A stretch of 62,673 nucleotides of DNA. It comes from Bacteroidaceae bacterium (GTDB lineage Bacteria > Bacteroidota > Bacteroidia > Bacteroidales > Bacteroidaceae). The notes beneath the pieces were generated by a model. The model was given only the letters and a program-made list of their open reading frames with translations, was not told the DNA's origin and searched no databases. Shown piece after piece: positions 55,864-62,673 of this stretch (position 1 is its first letter; each line of letters begins with the position of its first letter). A program made the translations under genes and the position numbers. The stretch lies in the NCBI GenBank assembly GCA_017503235.1, contig JAFVTL010000035.1, positions 1-62,673 of the forward strand. The letters run 5' to 3'.

Positions 55864-57180
55864 TTAGTGATTGAACAAGTGGTCGCTGAGTGACTGCAAT
55901 GCCTTTTTCTTGTCTGATTCACGAATCAGGAAGGAAATGTTGTAGTTGCTTCCTCCAAATGAAATCATACGTACAGGGATGTCGCGCATTGCATCGAGCG
56001 CCTTGGCTTCGAAACCTACATTTTCCCATTCCAAGTCGCCTACAACGCATACGATACACATGTCGTGGTCAACGGTCACTGTACCATATTTCTTCAAATC
56101 GTTCAATATTTCATTCAAGTGCTTGGTATTGTCGATAGAAACAGATACACCGACTTCGGATGTACAGATCATATCGATGGAAGTCTGATAGCTTTCAAAG
56201 ATTTCGAACACCTTGCGGAGGAAACCGTATGCAAGCAACATACGTCCTGACTTGATTTTGATGGCGGTAATGTTGTCCTTGGCAGCTACAGCCTTGATTT
56301 TGCCCTTTTCAGTGTCGTTTGAAATCAACGTACCAGGAGCTGTCGGGTCCATGGTGTTGAGCAGACGCACGGGGATGTTGGCATATTTGGCCGGTTGGAT
56401 ACAAGTCGGGTGCAGAATCTTGGCACCGAAATAAGCCAACTCGGCAGCTTCTTCGAAGTGCAACTGGCGAACAGGTGAAGTCTTGTCAACAATGCGTGGG
56501 TCGTTGTCATGCATTCCGTCGATGTCTGTCCAGATTTGGATTTCAGAAGCTCCTACGGCAGCTCCAATCAAAGAGGCGCTATAGTCACTTCCTCCGCGTT
56601 GCAGATTGTCGATTTCTCCGTATGCATTGCGGCAGATGAATCCTTGTGTGATATAGATATCCGCATCAGGATGAAGTTCCAGTTGCGCAGCCAACTTGTT
56701 CTTGATGTAGGTTGGGTCGGGTTCAGCGTTCTTGTCGGTACGCATGAATTCCAAAGCCGGAAGCAATACGGCCTTTACACCCTGTTCCTGCAGGTAGTTG
56801 GTTACCATGTTGGTGGAAATCAATTCACCTTGAGCCAAGATTACTTTTTCTTCAAACAAAGTGAAGATGTCCTTGGTATACGAACGGATGTAGTTGAACT
56901 GTGCCTTGATGAATTCCAGTGTCTTCTGTTTGAATTCTTCGGTAGAGTAAAGTTCATTGACATGCTGTTTGTATTTGCTTTCCAGCTTGTTGATGATTTC
57001 ATTGGCACCTTCCGGATTCTTCTTGTACAGATAGTCTGAAATTTCAACCAAAGTATTGGTTGTACCCGACATGGCTGAGAGAACTACAATCTTCTGTTCA
57101 CCGTCGGCAATCAATTTGGCAACTTCCTTCATTCTTTGCGGTGAGCCTACGGAAGTTCCTCCAAACTTTAAAACTTTCAT
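55864..57180 (-). CDS. lysC: Aspartate kinase (lysine-sensitive type)
   Basis: The 438-residue enzyme phosphorylates aspartate, the first step to lysine, methionine and threonine. N-terminal kinase domain: KFGGTSVGSPQRM, GGSDYSASLIGAAVGASE and WTDIDGM; C-terminal tandem ACT domains (KIKSGRMLLAYGFLRKVFEI, TVDHDMCIVCVVGD) for feedback control. It is monofunctional, without a homoserine dehydrogenase domain. It lies upstream of lysA on the same strand, an arrangement suggesting joint control of lysine supply. Confidence 0.96.
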   Translation of the reverse strand: MKVLKFGGTSVGSPQRMKEVAKLIADGEQKIVVLSAMSGTTNTLVEISDYLYKKNPEGANEIINKLESKYKQHVNELYSTEEFKQKTLEFIKAQFNYIRSYTKDIFTLFEEKVILAQGELISTNMVTNYLQEQGVKAVLLPALEFMRTDKNAEPDPTYIKNKLAAQLELHPDADIYITQGFICRNAYGEIDNLQRGGSDYSASLIGAAVGASEIQIWTDIDGMHDNDPRIVDKTSPVRQLHFEEAAELAYFGAKILHPTCIQPAKYANIPVRLLNTMDPTAPGTLISNDTEKGKIKAVAAKDNITAIKIKSGRMLLAYGFLRKVFEIFESYQTSIDMICTSEVGVSVSIDNTKHLNEILNDLKKYGTVTVDHDMCIVCVVGDLEWENVGFEAKALDAMRDIPVRMISFGGSNYNISFLIRESDKKKALQSLSDHLFNH

Positions 57181-57237
57181 CTTTCGTTTCGTATTAAATG
57201 GTTTATAATTATTGTTTTTTATTCGCTATTGTATGTA

Positions 57238-57972
57238 TTACTCCAATGATTGTCCGGTTTCTTCCTCGTCCGGTTGTTCGGTAGAGGCGTATTCTTGTTC
57301 GGGAGTTTCACAAGTGATGCGCTTGTTCTCGAAACTGTATACCTTGCCCGGATATTCGTTGAGCAGATTCAGATTGTGCGTGGTCATCATGACGGCAGAA
57401 CCCGATTCGCTGATGCTCCTCAGCAACTCAACAATCTTGCGTCCGGTTTCTACATCCAGATTTCCGGTAGGTTCATCGGCCAATATCAGTTCGGGCTTGT
57501 TGAGGATGGCGCGTGCAATGACAATACGCTGCTGTTCTCCGCCAGACAATTCATTAGGCATCTTGTAGCCTTTGTTTGCCATGCCCACTTGTTCCAACAC
57601 CTCCTCAATGCGAAATTCGATTTCACGCTTGTCTTTCCATCCGGTGGCCCGCAGAACAAATTCCAGATTCGCATGAACGGTGCGGTCTGTCAGGAGTTGG
57701 AAATCCTGAAAGACGATACCCAACCGGCGACGTAAGTCGGGGATATGCTTCTGCTTGATGGTGTTCAGGTTGTATCCCAACACTTCGGCTTCACCTGAAT
57801 GGATTTCCAATTCTCCGTAAACCGTCTTGAGCAAGGAGGTCTTTCCTGAACCAACTTTCCCAATCAGATAGACAAATTCCCCTTTGTCCAGCTCAAGGTT
57901 TACGTCATTCAGAATCTCGAGGCCTTGTTGATGGATGCAGACATCTTTGTATCGGATCAGCGTTTCACTCAT
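57238..57972 (-). CDS. ftsE: Cell-division ATP-binding protein FtsE
   Basis: The 244-residue ABC ATPase has Walker A (GKVGSGKTSLL), Q-loop (VFQDFQLLTDRTV), signature (ELSGGEQQRIV), Walker B (LILADEPTGNLD) and the switch His (MMTTHNLNLL). FtsE partners the membrane protein FtsX to drive peptidoglycan remodelling at division. No ftsX gene is adjacent. Assignment to FtsE rather than another small ABC ATPase rests on the short FtsE-like C-terminus and the DxxTGNLD pattern; the acidic Glu/Gln-rich tail is unusual. Confidence 0.85.
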   Translation of the reverse strand: MSETLIRYKDVCIHQQGLEILNDVNLELDKGEFVYLIGKVGSGKTSLLKTVYGELEIHSGEAEVLGYNLNTIKQKHIPDLRRRLGIVFQDFQLLTDRTVHANLEFVLRATGWKDKREIEFRIEEVLEQVGMANKGYKMPNELSGGEQQRIVIARAILNKPELILADEPTGNLDVETGRKIVELLRSISESGSAVMMTTHNLNLLNEYPGKVYSFENKRITCETPEQEYASTEQPDEEETGQSLE

Positions 57973-58023
57973 ATCTTTCTTTGTTGGATTGTTGGAGTAA
58001 TGTTTCTCATCAACCGGTTGGAA

Positions 58024-58635
58024 TCAATGCTTCTTCCAAGTTGCACTGTGGCGTTCCTTCAGTTCGCGTGCCAAGTCTTCAATCCGGTATCCTTTTGAAG
58101 TCAGCAATACGATGAGGTGGTAGATGAGGTCGGCACTTTCGTAGATGAGTCGGTCATCGGTACCATTGCAAGCTTCGATAACGGCTTCTACAGCTTCTTC
58201 GCCTACCTTCTGTGCCATCTTGTTGACTCCGCTTTGGAAAAGACTGGTAGTGTACGAGCCTTCGGGCATCTCTTCATGACGTTTGTCGATGAAGTCCTGC
58301 AATACTTTCAGGAACATGATGTCCTGAGAGTTCTTTTCTCCCCAGCAAGTGTCGGTTCCCGTGTGGCATACCGGTCCTACAGGGTCAGCCTGTATCAACA
58401 GCGTGTCGTTGTCGCAATCGGCTTTGATGTCCACTACATTCAGGAAGTTTCCGCTTTCTTCGCCCTTCGTCCAAAGACGGTTCTTGGTGCGGCTGAAGAA
58501 TGTTACTTTGCCGGTTTCTATTGTTTTGTTGTAGGCCTCTTCGTTCATGAAGCCCAACATCAGTACCTTTTGCGTATAACTGTCTTGTATGATGGCAGGA
58601 ATCAGTCCGCCCATCTTTTCAAAGTCCAATTTCAT
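58024..58635 (-). CDS. hisIE: Bifunctional HisIE
   Basis: Fused phosphoribosyl-AMP cyclohydrolase and phosphoribosyl-ATP pyrophosphatase, steps 2 and 3 of histidine synthesis. The HisI half (1-110) has GLIPAIIQDSYTQKVLMLGF, ADCDNDTLLIQADPVGPVCH and the metal-binding CHTGTDTCW; the HisE half has ...EEAVEAVIEACNGTDDRLI...ESADLIYHLIVLLTSKG. The 203-residue size is right for the fusion. It ends the his block to the left; ftsE begins just 51 bp downstream of its stop on the same strand. Confidence 0.97.
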   Translation of the reverse strand: MKLDFEKMGGLIPAIIQDSYTQKVLMLGFMNEEAYNKTIETGKVTFFSRTKNRLWTKGEESGNFLNVVDIKADCDNDTLLIQADPVGPVCHTGTDTCWGEKNSQDIMFLKVLQDFIDKRHEEMPEGSYTTSLFQSGVNKMAQKVGEEAVEAVIEACNGTDDRLIYESADLIYHLIVLLTSKGYRIEDLARELKERHSATWKKH

Positions 58636-58662
58636 TGTATGTATTCTTTCTAATAATTGTTT

Positions 58663-59418
58663 CTATAGTCTTACATTGATACCTTCGGCACAAAGATAGT
58701 GTTTTAATTCGGGAATCTTTATCTCTCCGAAATGAAAAACACTGGCAGCCAGGGCTGCATCCGCTTTCCCCTTCACGAATGTGTCCTTGAAATGTTCCAT
58801 ATTTCCAGCACCTCCCGATGCAATGACGGGTATGGTAAGCAGGTCGGAGAGGGTAGCAAGCGCTTCGTTGGCATAGCCGGTCTTCACTCCGTCGTGATCC
58901 ATGCTGGTAAAGAGTATTTCTCCGGCTCCACGTTCGTTGGCTTCTTTCGCCCAATCAAACAAATCCTTGTCCGTTTCTATACGTCCACCGTTCAGAAAAC
59001 ACTTCCATCCGAATTTGGTTTGTTTGGCATCGATAGCAACCACACACACCTGTGCTCCGAAATGCTTGGCTATGTCGTCAATCAGTTGCGGATTCTTGAT
59101 GGCCGATGAGTTGATGGATACCTTGTCGGCACCGGCGCTCAACAAACGGTCCACGTCGCTCAGTTCATGGATTCCTCCTCCCACGGTGAAGGGAATGCTG
59201 ATATTGGCTGCCACCCGCTTTACCAGATCGGTAAAGGTCTTGCGTCCTTCGTGGCTGGCGGTAATGTCCAGATACACCAGTTCGTCCGCTCCTTGTTCGC
59301 TATAGGCTCGTCCCAATTCGACCGGGTCGCCTGCTTTCCGCAGGTTCACGAAGTTGGTTCCCTTTACGGTTTGCCCGTCCTTGATGTCGAGGCATGGTAT
59401 AATTCGTTTTGCTAACAT
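58663..59418 (-). CDS. hisF: Imidazole glycerol phosphate synthase, cyclase subunit HisF
   Basis: The 251-residue (beta/alpha)8 barrel closes the imidazole ring using ammonia delivered from HisH. Catalytic Asp in [15 protein letters not shown] (Asp11) and in [13 protein letters not shown] (Asp130 region); phosphate loops [13 protein letters not shown] and [12 protein letters not shown] are present. It pairs with HisH encoded three genes to the right. It follows hisA by 10 bp in the operon. Confidence 0.98.
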   Translation of the reverse strand: MLAKRIIPCLDIKDGQTVKGTNFVNLRKAGDPVELGRAYSEQGADELVYLDITASHEGRKTFTDLVKRVAANISIPFTVGGGIHELSDVDRLLSAGADKVSINSSAIKNPQLIDDIAKHFGAQVCVVAIDAKQTKFGWKCFLNGGRIETDKDLFDWAKEANERGAGEILFTSMDHDGVKTGYANEALATLSDLLTIPVIASGGAGNMEHFKDTFVKGKADAALAASVFHFGEIKIPELKHYLCAEGINVRL

Positions 59419-59428
59419 AAATTCTTTA

Positions 59429-60148
59429 TTACATGAATCGGTTCAAGTCTTTCATCGTTATTCTCCCTTCGTATAGTGCCTTGCCGAATACGACGGCAGG
59501 GATACCCGCCTCTTCCAAGGCAATAAGGTCTTGCAGACAGCTTACTCCGCCGCTTGCAATGAGATGCATTTCGGGAAACTCCTTCATAATCTCCTTGTAG
59601 AGTGCAATGGAAGGCCCTTGCAACATACCGTCTTTGCTGATGTCCGTACAGAGCACTTTGTAAATGCCTTCTTTTGTATAGTCGTGAAGGAAAGGTATCA
59701 GTTCCAGACTGCTGTCCTCCATCCAACCGCTTACGGCGATACGCTTGTCTTTGGCGTCCGCTCCAAGGATGATTTTTTCAGCACCATATTGATGCAGCCA
59801 TTTCTTGAAGAGGTCGGGATTCTTTACGGCCACACTACCAAGTGTCACCATCTGTGCCCCGTTCTCAAAGGCGATAAGCATGTCTTCATCCGTTTTGATG
59901 CCCCCACCGAAGTCAATGATTAAAGACGTACGGCTGGCTATCATGTCCAACACCCGATAGTTGACGATGTGATGCGAAGCTGCTCCATCCAGATCCACAA
60001 CATGCAGACGTCGGATGCCGTTGGCTTCAAACTCCTTCGCAACTTCCAACGGATTTTCGTTGTATATCTTCTTCGAATTATAGTCACCTTGCGACAAACG
60101 TACACATTTTCCGTCAATGATATCGATGGCAGGTATCAGTTCAATCAT
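59429..60148 (-). CDS. hisA: ProFAR isomerase HisA
   Basis: The 239-residue (beta/alpha)8 barrel isomerises the ProFAR intermediate. Catalytic Asp8 in [15 protein letters not shown] and the second catalytic Asp in [15 protein letters not shown] are visible, with phosphate loops [13 protein letters not shown] and [12 protein letters not shown]. It lies between hisH and hisF, closely spaced. Confidence 0.97.
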   Translation of the reverse strand: MIELIPAIDIIDGKCVRLSQGDYNSKKIYNENPLEVAKEFEANGIRRLHVVDLDGAASHHIVNYRVLDMIASRTSLIIDFGGGIKTDEDMLIAFENGAQMVTLGSVAVKNPDLFKKWLHQYGAEKIILGADAKDKRIAVSGWMEDSSLELIPFLHDYTKEGIYKVLCTDISKDGMLQGPSIALYKEIMKEFPEMHLIASGGVSCLQDLIALEEAGIPAVVFGKALYEGRITMKDLNRFM

Positions 60149-60169
60149 GTTCTTTCTTCTCTTATAAGG

Positions 60170-60760
60170 TTATAAGTCCAAAAAATTCCGCAAAATCCGT
60201 TCGCCTACCGCTCCGCTCTTTTCCGGATGAAACTGTGTGGCGTAGAAGTTGTCCTTGTGCAGGGCTGAGCTGTAGGGGAGGATATAGTCCGTCGTAGCGG
60301 CCGTATAATCATTCAATGGTACATAAAAGCTATGTACAAAATATACGAATTCCTCCTTCTCGAATCCCTTGAACAAGTCACTGTTGGTATTTGTCAGCGT
60401 GTTCCATCCCATGTGTGGCACCTTGTCTTCGTGGCGCTTTGGCTGGAATTTCTTCACGTCGATGTCGAAAATGCCCAAACAGTCGGCATTCCCCTCTTCC
60501 GAGTGACGGCACATCAATTGCATGCCCAGACAGATGCCCAGTGTCGGTTGTTTCAAATCCTTGATGAGCAAATCCAACTTCTGTTCACGCAGATAGTTCA
60601 TGGTCGTTTCCGCTTCACCTACTCCCGGGAAGATAACCTTGTCGGCCTTCGTCAGGATTTCCTTGTCGGAAGTAATGACCGCTTCCACTCCCAGGCGTTT
60701 CAATGCATAATCTACCGAGTAGATGTTCCCTGCATTATATTTTACAATTGCGATGTTCAT
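60170..60760 (-). CDS. hisH: Imidazole glycerol phosphate synthase, glutaminase subunit HisH
   Basis: The 196-residue class I glutaminase feeds ammonia to HisF. The triad is Cys in LGICLGMQLMC, His and Glu in ATQFHPEKSGAVG; the N-terminus IVKYNAGNIYSVDYAL is typical. Its ATG overlaps the purU stop by one base. Confidence 0.97.
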   Translation of the reverse strand: MNIAIVKYNAGNIYSVDYALKRLGVEAVITSDKEILTKADKVIFPGVGEAETTMNYLREQKLDLLIKDLKQPTLGICLGMQLMCRHSEEGNADCLGIFDIDVKKFQPKRHEDKVPHMGWNTLTNTNSDLFKGFEKEEFVYFVHSFYVPLNDYTAATTDYILPYSSALHKDNFYATQFHPEKSGAVGERILRNFLDL

Positions 60761-61617
60761 CAGTTGAATATTACGGTTTTGTTTTTATAAGCCAATACTT
60801 TGCGGTCGATGTGCTTCAATACAGCTCTTGAAAGCACAATTTTTTCCAGGTCTTTACCTTTGCTTACCAGATCCTGCACGGTGTCTTTGTGGGTAATTCT
60901 AACTACATCCTGCTCAATGATAGGTCCGGCGTCCAATTCGGTTGTTACATAATGGCTGGTTGCACCGATAATCTTCACCCCTCTCTCAAAAGCAGCATGG
61001 TAAGGCTTGGCGCCCACAAATGCCGGAAGGAAGGAATGGTGGATGTTGATGATGTGGTTCGGGTATGCTTCAATCATCTGTTCCGAAATCACTTGCATAT
61101 ATCTTGCCAATACAATGAAACTGACCTTGTGCTTTCTCAACAACTCCATTTCCGCTTTTTCCTGTTCCGCTTTGTTCTCTTTAGTGATGGGGAAGAGGTA
61201 GAAAGGAATGCCGAAACGGTCGGCCACATGCTGTAGGTCGGGATGGTTGCTGATGATGAGTGGTATCTCTACGTTCCATTCCCCGGCGGTGTATCGTGCC
61301 AGCATGTCGAACAGACAATGCGACATCTTCGACACGAAGATGGCCATGCGAGGCTTCACGTCCGAGAAGTACAGCTTGAACTTCATGTTATATTTTTGGG
61401 CGTAAAGCGTATCAAAGTAGTCTTGAATCTTGTCCTTGGGAATAAGGAAATCTTTCAATTCCCATTCTATTCGCATGAAGAATATATTTTCACCATGATC
61501 TACGTATTGGTCCAAGTAGACAATGTTTCCTTTATTTATAGTAATGAAGTTGGTCACCTCGGCCAATATACCCGGTTGGTCGGGGCAATGCAACAATAAT
61601 TTCGCGGTTGTATTCAT
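60760..61617 (-). CDS. purU: Formyltetrahydrofolate deformylase PurU
   Basis: The 285-residue enzyme has an N-terminal ACT domain (LLLHCPDQPGILAEVTNFI) and a formyltransferase-like domain (ARYTAGEWNVEIPLIISNHP, ARYMQVIS, INIHHSFLPAFVGAKPYH, ATSHYVTTELDAGPIIEQD with the His and Asp of the family). It releases formate from 10-formyl-THF to balance one-carbon units. As the first gene of the leftward block, it links folate to histidine and purine supply. Confidence 0.95.
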   Translation of the reverse strand: MNTTAKLLLHCPDQPGILAEVTNFITINKGNIVYLDQYVDHGENIFFMRIEWELKDFLIPKDKIQDYFDTLYAQKYNMKFKLYFSDVKPRMAIFVSKMSHCLFDMLARYTAGEWNVEIPLIISNHPDLQHVADRFGIPFYLFPITKENKAEQEKAEMELLRKHKVSFIVLARYMQVISEQMIEAYPNHIINIHHSFLPAFVGAKPYHAAFERGVKIIGATSHYVTTELDAGPIIEQDVVRITHKDTVQDLVSKGKDLEKIVLSRAVLKHIDRKVLAYKNKTVIFN

Positions 61618-61868
61618 TGATAAAAATCCGTTTGTTTTTTATTTAAGGCGCAAAAATAGCGAATTATTACTAATTTTCCTCATTTTGTAGCATGAAGTTT
61701 GCAAAAAAGATGAAAAATGCGACAAATTCCTAATTGTTCCGCTATAATTTCTGCTTTTTCGTTTGTTTTTACTCGTTTAATGCCATCTTTTACTATGTTT
61801 TGCGATGGATTCGCTTGATGAATGTAAAAGGCATTTTATGATTTATTCGATGATTTTTTAAGAAAACT
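61618..61868. other. Intergenic gap between purU and the tRNA promoter
   Basis: AT-rich DNA without a plausible gene. TATTTTTG on the minus strand (61651-61658) is a candidate -7 box for purU, about 30 bp from its ATG, but no good -33 box is seen at the right distance. Confidence 0.4.
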
Positions 61869-61899
61869 CTTGCAGATTTGAAAATAATGCGTACCTTTG
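61869..61899 (+). promoter_or_regulatory. Promoter of the tRNA pair
   Basis: CTTG (61869-61872), a 19-bp spacer and TACCTTTG (61892-61899) match the Bacteroidetes consensus; the first tRNA begins 28 bp downstream. Confidence 0.75.
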
Positions 61900-61926
61900 C
61901 ACTCGCAATCGGAAACGATGCCCAAT

Positions 61927-62003
61927 GGTGTGGTAGTTCAGCTGGTTAGAATACCTGCCTGTCACGCAGGGGGTCGCGGGTTCGAGTCCCGTCCATACCG
62001 CCA
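61927..62003 (+). tRNA. tRNA-Asp (GTC)
   Basis: A 77-nt cloverleaf with CCA encoded: acceptor GGTGTGG / CCATACC, discriminator G, D-arm AGTTCAGCTGGTTAGAAT, anticodon loop with GTC in CCTGCCTGTCACGCAGG and T-arm GGGTTCGAGTCCC. It reads aspartate codons GAC and GAU. Confidence 0.98.
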
Positions 62004-62026
62004 TTCGGAAGAATGAACATAGGTTT

Positions 62027-62102
62027 GATTCGCTAGCTCAGCAGGTAGAGCACAACACTTTTAATGTTGGGGTCTTGGGTTCGAGCCCCAAGCGGATCAC
62101 CA
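62027..62102 (+). tRNA. tRNA-Lys (TTT)
   Basis: A 76-nt cloverleaf with encoded CCA: acceptor GATTCGC / GCGGATC with G-T pair, D-arm AGCTCAGCAGGTAGAGC, anticodon stem CAACA/TGTTG around loop CTTTTAA (anticodon TTT), and T-arm GGGTTCGAGCCCC. It is 23 bp from tRNA-Asp and shares its transcript. Confidence 0.98.
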
Positions 62103-62147
62103 AACGAGAGAAGGACTTCAATTGAAGTCCTTCTCTCGTTTTTTTCA
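62102..62147 (+). terminator. Terminator of the tRNA pair
   Basis: A perfect 40-bp palindrome (AAACGAGAGAAGGACTTCAA and its complement, 62102-62141) is followed by T residues. It directly abuts the CCA end of tRNA-Lys. Confidence 0.92.
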
Positions 62148-62673
62148 CGAACTTCTCTAGTAAAAGAATCCTCCTATATATAGGGACTTGAAGTTGAAAT
62201 TCATCGTCACTAAGTTCAGTCTCGACTGATTCCCAGCAAGTTAGACTGAACTTCCTCGTTTTTTCATCCGCAGATGACGCGGATGACGCAGATTTTTCTT
62301 TTTCCATGTCACCTTAAGTGAAACAAAGAACCTGTGAACACCAACCAGTAGGGACGTAGCGTGCTGCGTCCGTGTTTGTTCATGGGAGATAGAGGGAGTT
62401 AAAAGGAGATAGTCGCTTCGCTCCTTGGGGAGATAAAGGCCAATAGTAGGGACGTAGCGTGCTGCGTCCGCCTTTCATTCCGCATAACTGTCCCCCAATT
62501 TAAGAGAAGTTGTATCCACAACTGTCCCCCAGACAGGGGGACGAGCGAAGCGGAGGGGGTGTAGCGACGAGTGGGTGTAGATCCCGCCGATGAATATCAC
62601 CCCTCCGTCCTACGGACACCTCCCCTGCCCGGGGAGGAGTTGTAGCATATTTTATAATTGTCCCCCAATTTGG
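62148..62673. repeat. Noncoding tail rich in dispersed repeats
   Basis: No gene is visible; the 89-codon frame here crosses the tRNA. It contains an inverted repeat AAGTTCAGTCT / AGACTGAACTT (62212-62222, 62243-62253); a module CCGCAGATGACGCGGATGACG (62268-62288); two direct copies of a 26-mer with an internal dyad, TAGGGACGTAGCGTGCTGCG core (62347-62372 and 62445-62470); a partial copy of the 19.4-kb repeat arm near 62396-62423; CCCCC/GGGGG hairpins around 62524-62541; and two copies of TGTCCCCCAATTT near 62489 and 62659. Related CT/GA-rich modules lie at 4.0 and 19.4 kb. These look like remnants of small mobile repeats. Confidence 0.65.

Noticed and set aside
58024-60760. Incomplete histidine operon as a broken pathway
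   Set aside because: hisG, hisD, hisC and hisB are often placed elsewhere in Bacteroides; the four genes here are intact.
62038-62307. 89-codon frame on the minus strand
   Set aside because: It crosses tRNA-Lys and its terminator; not a protein gene.

Overview
The window is typical chromosome of a member of the Bacteroidaceae (Bacteroides or Phocaeicola; genus not resolvable from this stretch alone). Evidence: repeated promoters of the Bacteroidetes type (TTTG-like box, 19-20 bp, TAnnTTTG) in front of many genes; lineage-typical families (DUF5686, DUF3943, DUF4494, GldE, NigD-like lipoprotein, GSIII glutamine synthetase, a 29-residue COX24/mS38-like protein beside HU); and signal-peptide and lipobox styles of that family. 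I find no phage, plasmid, IS transposase, CRISPR array or rRNA genes.

Layout. 1-4 kb: partial NifU-like Fe-S scaffold relative, DMP19 protein, NigD-like lipoprotein, Yip1 membrane protein, SmpB, DUF559 protein. 4-6.3 kb: a cell-wall sugar salvage pair, a MurU-like nucleotidyltransferase and an AmgK-like sugar kinase fused to a RapZ C-terminal domain. 6.6-8.7 kb: RNase G, a tiny ribosomal-type protein and HU. 8.9-12.5 kb: mutY-ssb-gldE-PPTase operon, converging on asparaginase. 13.7-19.3 kb: a compact RND efflux operon headed by a 44-residue membrane peptide. 19.6-28 kb: HdeD-like protein, S9 peptidase, a Crp/Fnr regulator next to type III glutamine synthetase, DUF5686 barrel. 28.3-33 kb: glycogen/alpha-glucan operon (debranching enzyme, GT4, GH57 with a histone-like tail). 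33-38.7 kb: unknown protein, SpoU methyltransferase, GH3 lipoprotein, YccF, outer-membrane protein, second Crp-like regulator. 38.7-45 kb: DUF3943 protein, two tandem paralogous acyl-CoA ligase-type enzymes each with its own promoter, YggS, DUF4494. 45-48 kb: two noncoding arrays with 22-bp period flanking a DUF554 gene, then a membrane pseudokinase. 48-55 kb: aminotransferase, LolE-like permease, an AT-rich unknown gene, Sel1-repeat protein, catalase. 54.6-61.6 kb: leftward block lysA, lysC, ftsE, hisIE, hisF, hisA, hisH, purU. 61.9-62.1 kb: tRNA-Asp and tRNA-Lys with a strong terminator, then 0.5 kb of dispersed repeats.

The coding part is mostly housekeeping. The items most worth a second look are the pair of 22-bp-period arrays of diverged short palindromes (one inside a 417-bp element with imperfect 42-bp inverted ends), the kinase-RapZ fusion beside MurU, the membrane pseudokinase lacking both the HRD Asp and DFG, the GH57 enzyme with a Lys/Ala/Pro tail, and an AT-rich gene whose reading frame stays open beyond its stop. 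Several families of dispersed repeats (inverted-repeat modules at about 4.0, 19.4 and 62.4 kb, and an identical CAC-CACAGAT hairpin at 44.6 and 55.8 kb) sit in intergenic gaps.
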